Positions 17,642 through 26,154 of a stretch of DNA of 64,000 nt are shown piece after piece. The stretch is from JAMXLO01 sp037201625 (GTDB lineage Bacteria > Pseudomonadota > Alphaproteobacteria > Acetobacterales > Acetobacteraceae): contig JBBCGR010000003.1 in assembly GCA_037201625.1 (NCBI GenBank), positions 3,162,001-3,226,000 of the forward strand. Reading direction: 5' to 3'. Made by a program: the position numbers and the translations under genes. Position 1 is the stretch's first letter. The number at the start of each line of letters is the position of its first letter. Under the pieces are notes generated by a model. It ran no database searches. It saw only the letters and a program-made list of their open reading frames with translations, and was not told the origin of the DNA.

Positions 17642-17722
17642 GGCCGCGGTCTTCCTTTCAGCCGATGCGCTGCCTATGCTGCCGCGCAGTCGCAGCCCCG
17701 TGAGTCGGGAGGGAGAGATCGG

Positions 17723-18649
17723 ATGAAGCTGGCATTTTTCGACGATTACAAGCTTGGGGTGGTGAAGGGCGATAACATCGTCGATGTGTCGTCGGCGGTC
17801 CGCGACATTCCGCATCTGAACCCGGCTGACCTGATCAACGGCCTGATCGCGCGCTTCGACGAGTATCGCAAGCGGCTTGAGGATGCCGCCGCCAGCGGCA
17901 CCGGCGTGCCGGTCTCCAGCGTGAAGCTGCAGGCGCCGCTGCCGAAGCCGGGCAACATCGTCTGCATGGCGGTGAACTACATGGAGAACGGCACCCGCAA
18001 GGAGCCAGCGCCGATCAACGCCTTCCACAAGGCGCCGACCGCAGTGCTGGGTCAGGGTGGCACGATGGTGCTGCCGGACGTCCCCGCCACGATCTTCGAG
18101 GGCGAAGCCGAGATGGCGCTGGTGATCAGCAAGCGCGCCAGCAACGTGAAGGCCGCCGATGCGATGGATTACGTGTTCGGCTATATGAACTTCATCGACG
18201 GCTCGGCGCGTGGCATCCCGCCCACCAGCTTCTTCGCCATGAAGTCGCGCGACACCTTCGCGCCGATCGGTCCCTACCTGGTGACCAAGGACGAGATCGC
18301 CGATCCGCACAAGGTGCCGATCAAGCTGTGGGTGAACGGCGAGGTCAAGCAGGACTTCAACACCGATGACATGGCCCACAAGATCCAGCGCTGCATCGAG
18401 TGGGTGACCTCGATCCACACGCTGGAACCGGGCGACATCCTGGCCACCGGCACCAACCATCGCGGCCTGAATGCCTTCATGGATGGCGACACGGTGGAAC
18501 TGGAATGCGCCGGCCTGGGCAAGCTGACGTTCAAGGTGCGCGACGATCTGAAGCGCACCTGGTCGCGTGAGACGCGGCTGGATCGGCAGGAGAAGGGCTT
18601 CGACACGCCGACGCCGCAGATCGGCGGCAAATACGCTCCGGCGAAGTAA
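17723..18649 (+). CDS. Fumarylacetoacetate hydrolase family protein
   Basis: A 308-residue FAH-superfamily enzyme. The N-terminal domain (to about residue 75) precedes the catalytic barrel, which carries the metal-binding acids in IFEGEAEMALVI, a downstream Asp in NFIDGSARG, and the GDILATGTNHRG segment near the end. Family members hydrolyse C-C bonds of acylpyruvates, hydrate 2-oxopent-4-enoates or decarboxylate oxaloacetate-like acids during aromatic breakdown. The exact substrate is not recoverable here. A GGGAGGGAG site precedes the ATG. It is a single gene ending at a strong hairpin shared with the convergent LysR gene. Confidence 0.9.
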   Translation: MKLAFFDDYKLGVVKGDNIVDVSSAVRDIPHLNPADLINGLIARFDEYRKRLEDAAASGTGVPVSSVKLQAPLPKPGNIVCMAVNYMENGTRKEPAPINAFHKAPTAVLGQGGTMVLPDVPATIFEGEAEMALVISKRASNVKAADAMDYVFGYMNFIDGSARGIPPTSFFAMKSRDTFAPIGPYLVTKDEIADPHKVPIKLWVNGEVKQDFNTDDMAHKIQRCIEWVTSIHTLEPGDILATGTNHRGLNAFMDGDTVELECAGLGKLTFKVRDDLKRTWSRETRLDRQEKGFDTPTPQIGGKYAPAK

Positions 18650-18655
18650 CGACAA

Positions 18656-18691
18656 GGCCGCGCGGCGGGGCGGTCCCCCCACCGCGCGGCC
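18656..18691. terminator. Bidirectional terminator hairpin
   Basis: A 10-bp perfect stem (ggccgcgcgg with ccgcgcggcc), extended internally by GGGG/CCCC pairing, fills the 49-bp gap between the convergent FAH and LysR genes. T-runs are absent, as is common in GC-rich genomes. Confidence 0.75.
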
Positions 18692-18698
18692 TCTGCCG

Positions 18699-19628
18699 TC
18701 ATGACCCGGGGGCGCCGAGGGCCTCCCGCCCGAACAGGCCCCTGATGATGCCGGCGACATGCTGCACGCCAGGGTCCCGGTCGCGCCGGATATGCCACGC
18801 CAGGTGCAGCGAAAATCCCTCGACCGGCACCGGTGGATCGAACGCCGCGAATTCGTGCTCCCAATGCATCGGCAGGCATCGGCTGGGCAGCATTGCGATC
18901 AGGTCCGAACCGAGCAGGATCGGCGGCACCATCAGGAAACTCGGCACGACGAGGCCGATGCGGCGAGTCCGTCCGAGGCGTGACAGCGCCTCATCGAGCG
19001 GGCCCGAAACATCCCCGCGGCCAGACACCAGGACGTGCGGATAGCGCAGCCACCGCTCGAGATCGAAGCCCTCGGAGGCCGGATGCCGCCGCCGCATCAG
19101 CACGCGGTAGGTCTCCTGCGCCAGTTCCTCGCGGCGGAACGATGCATCCACGACCGGAAAGACCGATGCCGCCAGGTCACTGCTGCCTTTGGCCAGACCC
19201 TCCAGCGCGGCGGTGGCGCCATGCCAGGGCTGGATCACGAGGTCGATGCCGGGTGCGCTCCGCGCCAGGGCGCGCTGGAGCGGCGTGACGAGCAACGTCG
19301 CCGGATGATCCGCCATGACGATCCGTACCGTCTGGCGCAGGTCGTCCAGGCTGGTCTCCGGCGGATCGAGCACGGCGGTGACCTCCGCCAGCAAATTCTT
19401 CAACGGCACGCGCAGCGCCTCGGCCCGCGGCGTGAGGCGCATCGTGTTCCTGCCACGCTCCAGCAACGGGTCACGCAGCAGATGGCGGCAGCGTTCCAAC
19501 GCGTTCGATGTGGCGGGTTGCGACAGTCCCAGCCGGTCCGCCGCGCGCGACACATGCGCCTCGTCCAGCAGCGCATCCAGGATGACCAGCAGGTTGAGAT
19601 CGACCGATCTTAAATTCACCATATCCAT
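18699..19628 (-). CDS. LysR-type transcriptional regulator
   Basis: A 309-residue LysR regulator. The N-terminal winged helix-turn-helix is clear (DLNLLVILDALLDEAHVSRA followed by ADRLGLSQPATSNALERCR), then the linker helix and a periplasmic-binding-protein-like effector domain from about residue 95. The DLNLLxxLDALL opening places it near the NodD/LinR/PcpR subgroup, which responds to aromatic effectors. It is divergent from the flavodoxin-fold quinone reductase and probably controls it through the AT-rich gap between them. The effector is unknown. Confidence 0.9.
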   Translation of the reverse strand: MDMVNLRSVDLNLLVILDALLDEAHVSRAADRLGLSQPATSNALERCRHLLRDPLLERGRNTMRLTPRAEALRVPLKNLLAEVTAVLDPPETSLDDLRQTVRIVMADHPATLLVTPLQRALARSAPGIDLVIQPWHGATAALEGLAKGSSDLAASVFPVVDASFRREELAQETYRVLMRRRHPASEGFDLERWLRYPHVLVSGRGDVSGPLDEALSRLGRTRRIGLVVPSFLMVPPILLGSDLIAMLPSRCLPMHWEHEFAAFDPPVPVEGFSLHLAWHIRRDRDPGVQHVAGIIRGLFGREALGAPGS

Positions 19629-19652
19629 AATATATCATATCTATAATCGATT
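19619..19652. promoter_or_regulatory. AT-rich divergent promoter/operator
   Basis: About 30 bp of almost pure A/T (around ccataatatatcatatctataat) in a GC-rich genome lies at the LysR start and upstream of the quinone reductase. A TATAAT at 19642-19647 is a good -10 box for the plus-strand gene. The A/T block has a weak dyad, as expected for a LysR box. The exact operator cannot be fixed by eye. Confidence 0.5.
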
Positions 19653-19705
19653 GGAGGGATGTCAGGCGTCTGGCCATCCTGGCGGCATCACCCAAGGAGG
19701 TTGCC

Positions 19706-20266
19706 ATGCCAAGGATCCTGATCCTGCTGTTCCATCCGGATCTCGCCCGCTCCCGGGCGAATGCCGCTCTGGCCGCCGCGGCGTCGCGCTTGCCGGGCGT
19801 GGATCTGCTCGACATGCAGGCGCTGTATCCATCAGGCCAAATCGATGCCGACCAGGAGGTGCACCGCCTGCTCGCGGCCGATCGCATCGTGCTGCAATTC
19901 CCGCTTCAGTGGTACTCGACGCCGCCGCTGCTGAAGGCGTGGCAGGACGTGGTGCTGACCCGCATGTTCTATATCGCCTACGAAGCCGAGGGGCGGCTGC
20001 TGGAGGGAAAGCGTCTGCTGGTCGCGGCGACTGCGGGCAACGACGCGGCGGCGTACACCCCAGCCGGGATGAACCGGTTCCCGATCGCGGACCTGCTGCG
20101 TCCGTTGCAGGCGACGGCGCATCGCTGCGGCCTGGCGTGGGAGGACCCGTTCATCGTCTACCGGGCGAACCGGCTGGATGCGGCGGCCCTTGCCGCAGCG
20201 GGCGACGAGTATGTCGAGCATCTGCAGCGCGTACCGCCGTCAGCACGCGCTCGCATTGCGGCGTAG
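19706..20266 (+). CDS. Flavodoxin-fold NAD(P)H:quinone reductase (KefF/NQO type)
   Basis: A 186-residue protein of the flavodoxin-like Flavodoxin_2 family. The phosphate-binding opening RILILLFHPDLARSRAN, the QFPLQWYSTPPLLKAWQDVV segment and the later TAGNDAAAY loop are typical of FMN/FAD quinone reductases such as KefF and MdaB. These give two-electron reduction of quinones and protect from electrophile stress. The gene follows AAGGAGG and is divergent from the LysR regulator, its likely controller. Such pairs usually respond to quinones or electrophiles; that is inference. Confidence 0.85.
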   Translation: MPRILILLFHPDLARSRANAALAAAASRLPGVDLLDMQALYPSGQIDADQEVHRLLAADRIVLQFPLQWYSTPPLLKAWQDVVLTRMFYIAYEAEGRLLEGKRLLVAATAGNDAAAYTPAGMNRFPIADLLRPLQATAHRCGLAWEDPFIVYRANRLDAAALAAAGDEYVEHLQRVPPSARARIAA

Positions 20267-20308
20267 CGCCCGCTATCCCGGCCGGCATGGTGCTCCGGTC
20301 GCCGGAGG

Positions 20309-21127
20309 TCATGTCGGCTTGCGCTGCCAGCCCAGCCAGTCGCATACGCCCTGGCCCATCACCAGTTCCAGGTCGCGGCCTTTGAGCCAGGGCAGTTCCT
20401 CGGTGAACATCGTGACGCACTGGCGGTAGCTGCACGGCATGCGGGTGATGTCGGTGCCCCAGAAGAAGCGCTGCGGTCCATAGGCATCGAAGATGCGGTG
20501 CAGGCCGTCATGGATGTCGCGGAACGGATACGACGTGGCCGAGTAGCCCGGAGCGCCGGTTGCTTTCACCGCCACGTTGGGCAGCTTCGCCAGCGAGCAC
20601 AGCGTGTCGAGGTCCACCATCGCGGCCTCGCCTTTGGCCGATCGCACCAGCCCGAGATGGTCGATGATCAGTTTCAGGTTGGGGTGCCTCTCGGCGATCT
20701 GGCGGAACAGCGGCAGGAAGCGCCAGGCCATGGTGGCGATCGGCGTTCCTGCCTTCTCGGCCGCCGGCCAGAGCCAGTCCATCGTGCCGTCGCGGTGCCA
20801 GTTCTCCTGCTCGGGCCGGGTCAGCGACCAGCGCAGGCCCAGCATGCCGGGCCGCTGCTTCCAGGTCTCGATCCGCGCGCGTTCCTCCGGGCTGTTCAGC
20901 GGGAACCAGCCAAGGATGCAGAACCGGTCTGGATATTTCCGTGCTGCCTCCACGGCCATCTCATTCGAGCCGTTGTCCCAGCTCGGCGGATGCAGCACCG
21001 CGCCGTTCACCCCGGCCTCGTCCATTTCCCTGATCAGCTCTTCGGCTGAGTAGAGGGAGGTCTGCCTGTGATGGTCGCTCGGCTTGCCGCTGCCCCAGAT
21101 ATGCACCTGCGCATCGATGATCTGCAT
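20309..21127 (-). CDS. Amidohydrolase family 2 (TIM-barrel) hydrolase
   Basis: A 272-residue amidohydrolase. The first metal motif DAQVHIWG opens the barrel. A conserved His (IIDHLGLV) and the closing Asp (FFWGTDITRMPCSYRQ) follow the pattern of the 2-pyrone-4,6-dicarboxylate lactonase/ACMSD group. Such enzymes hydrolyse lactones or decarboxylate aromatic acids in the cytoplasm. ATG at 21127 follows GGAAGGAG; a longer frame reaching 21322 lacks family similarity. It is monocistronic and divergent from surE. A small hairpin (ctccgg-tcg-ccggag, 20293-20307) just past its stop may end transcription. Confidence 0.85.
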   Translation of the reverse strand: MQIIDAQVHIWGSGKPSDHHRQTSLYSAEELIREMDEAGVNGAVLHPPSWDNGSNEMAVEAARKYPDRFCILGWFPLNSPEERARIETWKQRPGMLGLRWSLTRPEQENWHRDGTMDWLWPAAEKAGTPIATMAWRFLPLFRQIAERHPNLKLIIDHLGLVRSAKGEAAMVDLDTLCSLAKLPNVAVKATGAPGYSATSYPFRDIHDGLHRIFDAYGPQRFFWGTDITRMPCSYRQCVTMFTEELPWLKGRDLELVMGQGVCDWLGWQRKPT

Positions 21128-21213
21128 GATCCGTCTCCTTCCCGCCGGCCATGCTGGACGCGGCCGCCGGGACGCGTCAAACAGGATGCGAACGAACGAA
21201 GCGGAGCGCGCGC

Positions 21214-21990
21214 GTGCTGGACCGAATATTGCTGACCAATGACGATGGAATCGACGCACCCGGACTGGCGATTCTGGAAGCGATCGCGGCGGAACTGGCG
21301 CGCGAGGTGTGGGTCGTGGCACCCGAGCACGACCAGAGTGGTGTGTCGCACGCGATCAGCCTGCATCACGCGCTGCGCATCAGCAATCGCGGCGAGCGGC
21401 GCTTCGGCATCAGCGGTACGCCCGGCGACTGCGCGGTGATGGGCATCTGCCATCTCATGACCGATAGCGGCCCGCCGGAACTCCTGCTGTCAGGGGTGAA
21501 TCGCGGGCTGAACCTGGGAATGGAAACGGTGTTCTCCGGCACCGTCGGCGGTGCCATGACGGGAATGATGCTGGGCGTGCCGTCGATCGCGCTGAGCCAA
21601 GCCTACAAGGACCGCAACAACGTGTCGTGGGACGCCTCGCGTTCGCTTGGCGCGCAGTTGGTGCGCGATCTGCTGGCGATCGGCTGGAGCAAGGATGCCT
21701 GTCTGAACGTGAACTTTCCGGCGTGCTCCGCTGCGGAGGCGGGACCGATGACGCTCGCGCGGCAGGGCGTGGGCATGGTGGCGGGCATGCATGTGGAGAC
21801 GCGGGTCGATCCGCGCGGCATGACGTATCACTGGCTGAACTTCCGGCGCGGCGACCGCGTGCAGGGACCCGAGAGCGACTACGACGCACTGCGTGCCGGC
21901 AACATCGTGGTCACGCCGCTGCGCTATGACCGCACGGATGAGGATGCGTATCGCGGCCTGGCGACGAAGCTGCCGCGATTCAGCCGGTAG
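21214..21990 (+). CDS. surE: 5'/3'-nucleotidase SurE
   Basis: A 258-residue SurE phosphatase, which dephosphorylates nucleoside monophosphates. The metal-binding acidic pair is in LLTNDDGIDAPG (Asp10, Asp11). The DQSGVSHAIS loop and the asparagine motif SGVNRGLNLG complete the active site. A GTG start at 21214 gives the normal N-terminus with the first beta strand directly at the beginning; GGAG lies upstream. Usual neighbours (pcm, nlpD, rpoS, serS) are absent, so this is likely an accessory copy in a catabolic neighbourhood. Confidence 0.9.
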   Translation: MLDRILLTNDDGIDAPGLAILEAIAAELAREVWVVAPEHDQSGVSHAISLHHALRISNRGERRFGISGTPGDCAVMGICHLMTDSGPPELLLSGVNRGLNLGMETVFSGTVGGAMTGMMLGVPSIALSQAYKDRNNVSWDASRSLGAQLVRDLLAIGWSKDACLNVNFPACSAAEAGPMTLARQGVGMVAGMHVETRVDPRGMTYHWLNFRRGDRVQGPESDYDALRAGNIVVTPLRYDRTDEDAYRGLATKLPRFSR

Positions 21991-21993
21991 TCC

Positions 21994-22758
21994 TCACAGT
22001 CCGCCAGTCACGTCGATCGTCAGGCCGGTGACGTAGTCGGCATCGGACGAGGCCAGGAAGCAGATCACCTTGGCCTGGTCCGGTGCTTCGGCCATGCGCC
22101 GCAGCGGTATCCGCGCGATCGCCGCTGCCTGGTCGTCGGGCGATTGCTGGTTGAACCGCGGCGCAATGCGCTCGGTCAGCGTCATGCTGGGGGCGATGGC
22201 GTTGACCGTGATACCGAACGGGCCCAGTTCCAGCGACAGCTTCTTGGTCAGCGCGATGATGCCGCCCTTCGCCGCGGCATAGGCGCCGCTGGATGCGACG
22301 CTGAGGCCGCGGCCGGCGATCGAGGCCAGGTTGACGATCTTGCCGCTGCGGCGCCGCTTCATCAGCGGGATCGCCGCGTGGCAGAACAGGAACGTGCCGT
22401 CCAGGTTGAACGCCACCAGCCGCTGCCAGTCCGAGAAGCTCAACTCATCCAGCGTGGCATTGGGCTTTTCGACGATCGTGCTGCCGCCGACGGCATTCAC
22501 CAGGATGTCGACCGTGCCGTACTGCTTCGCCGCCCAGGCGACGACGTCATTCACGTCGGTCTCGTCGAGTGCATTGCAGTGCCGGCCGATCGCGCGACCG
22601 CCCGACATGGTGATCGCCTCCATTGCCATCGCGAGCCGGCGTTCGTCGTTGTCCACGCCGATGATAACGGCACCTTCCGCCGCCATGATGTCGGCCGTCG
22701 CGCGGCCGATGCCGCTGCCGACCGCGGTGATCAGCGCCACCTTGTCCTTGAATCGCAT
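21994..22758 (-). CDS. Short-chain dehydrogenase/reductase
   Basis: A 254-residue classical SDR. The cofactor loop reads LITAVGSGIGRA: the usual TGxxxGIG has lost its first glycine to alanine. The catalytic Tyr-Lys pair is present as SGAYAAAKGG, with the upstream serine in NLASIAG. The Asp in VDNDER after beta-2 suggests NAD rather than NADP. The C-terminal DVTGGL is the typical SDR ending. It lies 12 bp downstream of an LLM monooxygenase gene on the same strand and converges on surE with 3 bp between stops. A dehydrogenase of a catabolic intermediate is the probable role. Confidence 0.85.
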   Translation of the reverse strand: MRFKDKVALITAVGSGIGRATADIMAAEGAVIIGVDNDERRLAMAMEAITMSGGRAIGRHCNALDETDVNDVVAWAAKQYGTVDILVNAVGGSTIVEKPNATLDELSFSDWQRLVAFNLDGTFLFCHAAIPLMKRRRSGKIVNLASIAGRGLSVASSGAYAAAKGGIIALTKKLSLELGPFGITVNAIAPSMTLTERIAPRFNQQSPDDQAAAIARIPLRRMAEAPDQAKVICFLASSDADYVTGLTIDVTGGL

Positions 22759-22770
22759 GCTGTTCCTCCC

Positions 22771-23808
22771 TCAGTTCAGGCGTGCGGCCTGTGCCATCAC
22801 TTCGATCGCCTCGGGCTGGCGTGACCGCACCGTCAGGCTGGTGGCGCCGGATTCCTCCCAGGCGCGGAAGCGCTGCCTGATGCGCTCCGGCGGGCCGACC
22901 AGCGATTTCATGTCCACCCACTCGTCCGGTACCGAAGCGATCGCCTCTTCCTTGCGCTGCGCCAGATAGAGTTCCTGGATGCGTTCGGCAGCGTCCTTGA
23001 AGCCACGGCGAATCATCATGTCCTTGTGGAAGTTCTTATCACGGTGGCCCATCCCGCCGACGTACAGCGCCACCTCCGGCTTCAGCTTCGCCAGCGCGCC
23101 CTTCACATCGGCGTCCACCGTGACATGCACCGAAGCCTGGATGGCGAAGTCGCGCAGGCTCTTGCCGTTGCCGGCGCGGCGGAAGCCTTCCTCCAGCCAG
23201 GGCAGGTATTCCGGCATCGATCCCGGTACGAAGCCCAGCGGCAGCCAGCCATCGGCGATCTCCGCGGTCAGCTTCACCGTCGCCTCGTTGCCAGTGCCGA
23301 GATAAATCGGGATGTCGGGGTTCATGTGCAGGATGGACTTCAGCGGCTTGCCGACGCCGGCGGCACCTTCGCCAGTGTAGGGCAGCGAAATCTCGTAGCC
23401 GTCATGCGTCACCGGTGCCTCGCGCCGGAAGATCTTGCGCATGATCGCGACGTAGTCCTTGTAGCGGTAGTACGGCCGTCCCCATGGCTGGCCGTACCAG
23501 CCCTCGACGATCTGCGGTCCCGAGACGCCGAGCCCGGCGATGAACCGCCCGCCGCCGGCCATCGCATCGACGGTCGCGGCGCACATCGCGGCGTTGGCCG
23601 GCGTGCGCGCAGCAAGCTGCATGATGCCGGTGCCCAGCTTGATCCGCTGCGTCACGGCCGCCAGGTAGGCGAGTGGCGTGACCGCGTCCGTGCCGTAGGC
23701 TTCGGCCGTCCATACGCTGTCATAGCCAAGCTGTTCCGCGCGCTGCACGAGCGCGACGGGCAGTTCAAGCTGCGCCCGCGAATAGCCGATGTGCAGGCCG
23801 AGCTTCAT
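22771..23808 (-). CDS. LLM-class flavin/F420-dependent oxidoreductase
   Basis: A 345-residue luciferase-like TIM-barrel protein. Characteristic segments are RAEQLGYDSVWTAEAYGTDA, LGTGIMQLAARTPANAAMCA and FIAGLGVSGPQIVEGWYGQPW, which fit the F420-dependent LLM subgroup seen in actinobacteria and alphaproteobacteria. It would oxidise or reduce an organic substrate using reduced FMN or F420. ATG at 23808 follows GGAGG. Its ATGA overlaps the stop of the upstream NtaA-type gene, so the two are translationally coupled. Confidence 0.85.
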   Translation of the reverse strand: MKLGLHIGYSRAQLELPVALVQRAEQLGYDSVWTAEAYGTDAVTPLAYLAAVTQRIKLGTGIMQLAARTPANAAMCAATVDAMAGGGRFIAGLGVSGPQIVEGWYGQPWGRPYYRYKDYVAIMRKIFRREAPVTHDGYEISLPYTGEGAAGVGKPLKSILHMNPDIPIYLGTGNEATVKLTAEIADGWLPLGFVPGSMPEYLPWLEEGFRRAGNGKSLRDFAIQASVHVTVDADVKGALAKLKPEVALYVGGMGHRDKNFHKDMMIRRGFKDAAERIQELYLAQRKEEAIASVPDEWVDMKSLVGPPERIRQRFRAWEESGATSLTVRSRQPEAIEVMAQAARLN

Positions 23809-25154
23809 CGCGCATTCCTCCACGTCGCATCAGGCACCGGGATGCCCAGATTTTCCCGCAGCGTCGCACCGGTATAGTCCTTGTGATACAGCCCGCGCCG
23901 CTGCAACTCCGGCACCACGTGTTTCACGAAGTCCATGTAGGTGCCCGGCACGTGCGTCGCCGCCAGCACGAAGCCATCGGCCACCGGTTCGGTGAACCAC
24001 TGCTCCAGCCCGTCCGCGACTTCCTTGGGCCCGCCGACGAACGGCTTGTTGGGGCGGGCGCGGTGGCTGTAGGTGATGAAGTCGCGCGGTGTCGGATTGG
24101 CGATGCCGCTCGCGCGCAGCACCCGGTCGCGCATCGACTGGGTGCCCGAGATGCCCGCAAGCTCCTCATTGCTGAACGGCTCGTCGATGCCCTTCGACGC
24201 AAAGTCGAAGTTCATCGCCTCTGACAGCAACGACAGCGCATCCTCATCCGTCGCCAGCGTGTCCACCAGCGCCATCTTGTCCTCAGCTTCCGCCTTGGTC
24301 TCGGCACAGATGACATAGGCCGACGGCGTGATGAAGAACTTGTCCGGATCGCGGCCTTGGCTCGCGACATCGTCCTTCATCTCGCGATACAGTTGCTTGC
24401 CGTGCTCGATGCTGGTGTGGGTGGAGACGAACACGACCTCGCCCCAGCGCGCCGAGAAATGCTTGCCGCGACCGCTCTGGCCGGCCTGGATCACCACCGG
24501 ATGGCCCTGCGGCGAGCGCGGCACGGTGAACGGACCGCGCGAGCGGAACCAGGTTCCCGCGTGATCCAGCCGCCTCACCTTGTCGGGATGCGCGAACAGC
24601 CCGGTCTTCTTGTCGATGACGATCGCGTCGTCGTCCCAGGAGTTCCAGTGTCCAAGCACGACTTCCATGAATTCATCGGCGCGGTCGTAGCGCGAATCGT
24701 GCTCCAGGTGCTCGCCATGACCCATGTTCAGCGCTTCGCCGTCGTTCATCGAGGTCACGACGTTCCAGGCAGCGCGGCCGTTGGTCATCAGGTCCAGCGT
24801 GGCGAACACGCGCGCCACGTGGAACGGTTCATAATAGGTGGTGGAACACGTGGCACCCAGGCCGAGACGCTCGGTCGCCATGCCCATCACGGTCAGCACG
24901 GTGATCGGGTCCATCTTCACGCAGCGGATGCCATGCTCCACGGTATGCCGATGGTCGTTGCCATAGCGGTCCGGAATCGCCAGCCGGTCGTCGAAGAAGC
25001 CCAGGTGGAACTTGCCTTCTTCCAGCACGCGGCCGATGGTGCGGTAGTAGTCGGCGGACATCGAGTCATCGCGTGAGTCCGGATGGCGCCACGAACTGAC
25101 AAGGTTAGTGCAGTTCTGCGCCTGCAGAAATCCCACCATGACCATCTGGCGCAT
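23805..25154 (-). CDS. NtaA/SnaA/DszA-type flavin-dependent monooxygenase
   Basis: A 449-residue LLM monooxygenase of the nitrilotriacetate/dibenzothiophene-sulfone class, which uses reduced FMN from a separate reductase. The hallmarks are SSWRHPDSRDD near the N-terminus, GKFHLGFFDDRLAIPD, AWNVVTSMNDGEALNMG and GHPVVIQAGQSGRGKHFSARW. ATG at 25154 is chosen because the segment VGFLQAQNCTNL restores the first strand of the barrel, and GGAG lies upstream. No flavin reductase gene is adjacent. It overlaps the next LLM gene by 4 nt and is divergent from an MDR reductase. A C-S, C-N or sulfonate-cleaving function is possible. Confidence 0.85.
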   Translation of the reverse strand: MRQMVMVGFLQAQNCTNLVSSWRHPDSRDDSMSADYYRTIGRVLEEGKFHLGFFDDRLAIPDRYGNDHRHTVEHGIRCVKMDPITVLTVMGMATERLGLGATCSTTYYEPFHVARVFATLDLMTNGRAAWNVVTSMNDGEALNMGHGEHLEHDSRYDRADEFMEVVLGHWNSWDDDAIVIDKKTGLFAHPDKVRRLDHAGTWFRSRGPFTVPRSPQGHPVVIQAGQSGRGKHFSARWGEVVFVSTHTSIEHGKQLYREMKDDVASQGRDPDKFFITPSAYVICAETKAEAEDKMALVDTLATDEDALSLLSEAMNFDFASKGIDEPFSNEELAGISGTQSMRDRVLRASGIANPTPRDFITYSHRARPNKPFVGGPKEVADGLEQWFTEPVADGFVLAATHVPGTYMDFVKHVVPELQRRGLYHKDYTGATLRENLGIPVPDATWRNAR

Positions 25155-25218
25155 TGCGACGCTCCGTCCCGATTTGCTTGCCGCGATCATCGCGCGGACT
25201 GCCATGGAGGGCAAACCA

Positions 25219-26142
25219 ATGCTGGGCCTTGTCACCACACCGGACGGCGCGGAGCCCATGGAGCTACGCGAACTTGCCGAACCGCAACCGCAGCGCAATG
25301 AAGCGGTGGTCACCGTGCACGCCTTTTCGCTCAACCGCGGCGAACTTCGTTCCATTCGCAACAATGGCGAGGGCTGGATCCCCGGCCAGGACGTGGCCGG
25401 TGTCGTGCTGCACGCCGCCGCCGACGGCAGTGGCCCCCCGGCAGGCGCACGCGTCGTGGCGCTGACCGACGAGTTCGGCTGGGCGCAGCGCGTCGCCGTA
25501 GCGGGCCACCGCATGGCCGTGCTGCCCGACGATGTCGGCTTTGCCGAGGCGGCGGTATTGCCGGTGGCCGGCCTGACGGCGCTGCGCACGTTGCGCCATG
25601 GCGCACCATTGCTGGGCAAGCGCGTGCTGGTCACCGGCGCCGCCGGCGGTGTGGGGACGATCGCCGTGCAGCTTGCCGCGCGGTCTGGCGCACGGGTCAC
25701 CGCGGTGGTCGGCGCGCCAGAACGTGCGGCCGGACTGCGGGACCTCGGCGCGCACGAGGTGGTCCACGGAATCGAGCAGGCTCAGGGTCGGTTTGGGCTG
25801 ATCCTCGAATCGGCGGGCGGCGCGTCGCTGGCGCACGCCATCAAGCTGGTTGAGGGCAAAGGCACAGTGGTGGTCTATGGCAACTCGTCTGGCGAGCCCA
25901 CACCGATCGCGTTCGCGGATTTCCGCCCGGCGCCGAACTCCCGCGTTCAGAGTTTCAGCTATTTCACATCGGAATCGGAAGATCGCTTCGCGCCGGACCT
26001 GGCCTTGCTGGTGTCGCTGATCGCCGATGGGTCGCTGGCGCCGCAGATCGGCGTGCAGCGAAGCTGGCGTGATTTCGCCGCGGTGGCTGACCAGTTGCGC
26101 GATCGCCGAGTTGCCGGCAAGGCTGTGCTGCTGGTGGATTAG
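25219..26142 (+). CDS. MDR-superfamily (zinc-less) alcohol dehydrogenase/quinone reductase
   Basis: A 307-residue medium-chain reductase. An N-terminal GroES-like domain (PGQDVAGVVLHAA) is followed by a Rossmann domain with GAAGGVGTIAVQLAA. The structural zinc cysteines are absent, so it belongs with the quinone-reductase/enoyl-reductase-like MDR proteins using NADPH. ATG at 25219 follows GGAGGG at 8-nt spacing, which makes it a better start than the ATG at 25204. It is divergent from the NtaA-type gene and 12 nt upstream of an SDR, so an MDR-SDR operon is likely. Confidence 0.85.
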   Translation: MLGLVTTPDGAEPMELRELAEPQPQRNEAVVTVHAFSLNRGELRSIRNNGEGWIPGQDVAGVVLHAAADGSGPPAGARVVALTDEFGWAQRVAVAGHRMAVLPDDVGFAEAAVLPVAGLTALRTLRHGAPLLGKRVLVTGAAGGVGTIAVQLAARSGARVTAVVGAPERAAGLRDLGAHEVVHGIEQAQGRFGLILESAGGASLAHAIKLVEGKGTVVVYGNSSGEPTPIAFADFRPAPNSRVQSFSYFTSESEDRFAPDLALLVSLIADGSLAPQIGVQRSWRDFAAVADQLRDRRVAGKAVLLVD

Positions 26143-26154
26143 GGAGAGAGCGCG

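Noticed and set aside
15113..18760. A 1215-codon open frame on the minus strand across the Hint and FAH genes
   Set aside because: It is a shadow of high-GC codon bias; its translation is low-complexity (R, H, D, A, Q) with no domain and runs antisense to two well-supported genes.
25155..25700. An extended N-terminus for the NtaA-type monooxygenase
   Set aside because: The extra residues lie antisense to the MDR gene and lack LLM similarity; the family N-terminus begins at 25154.
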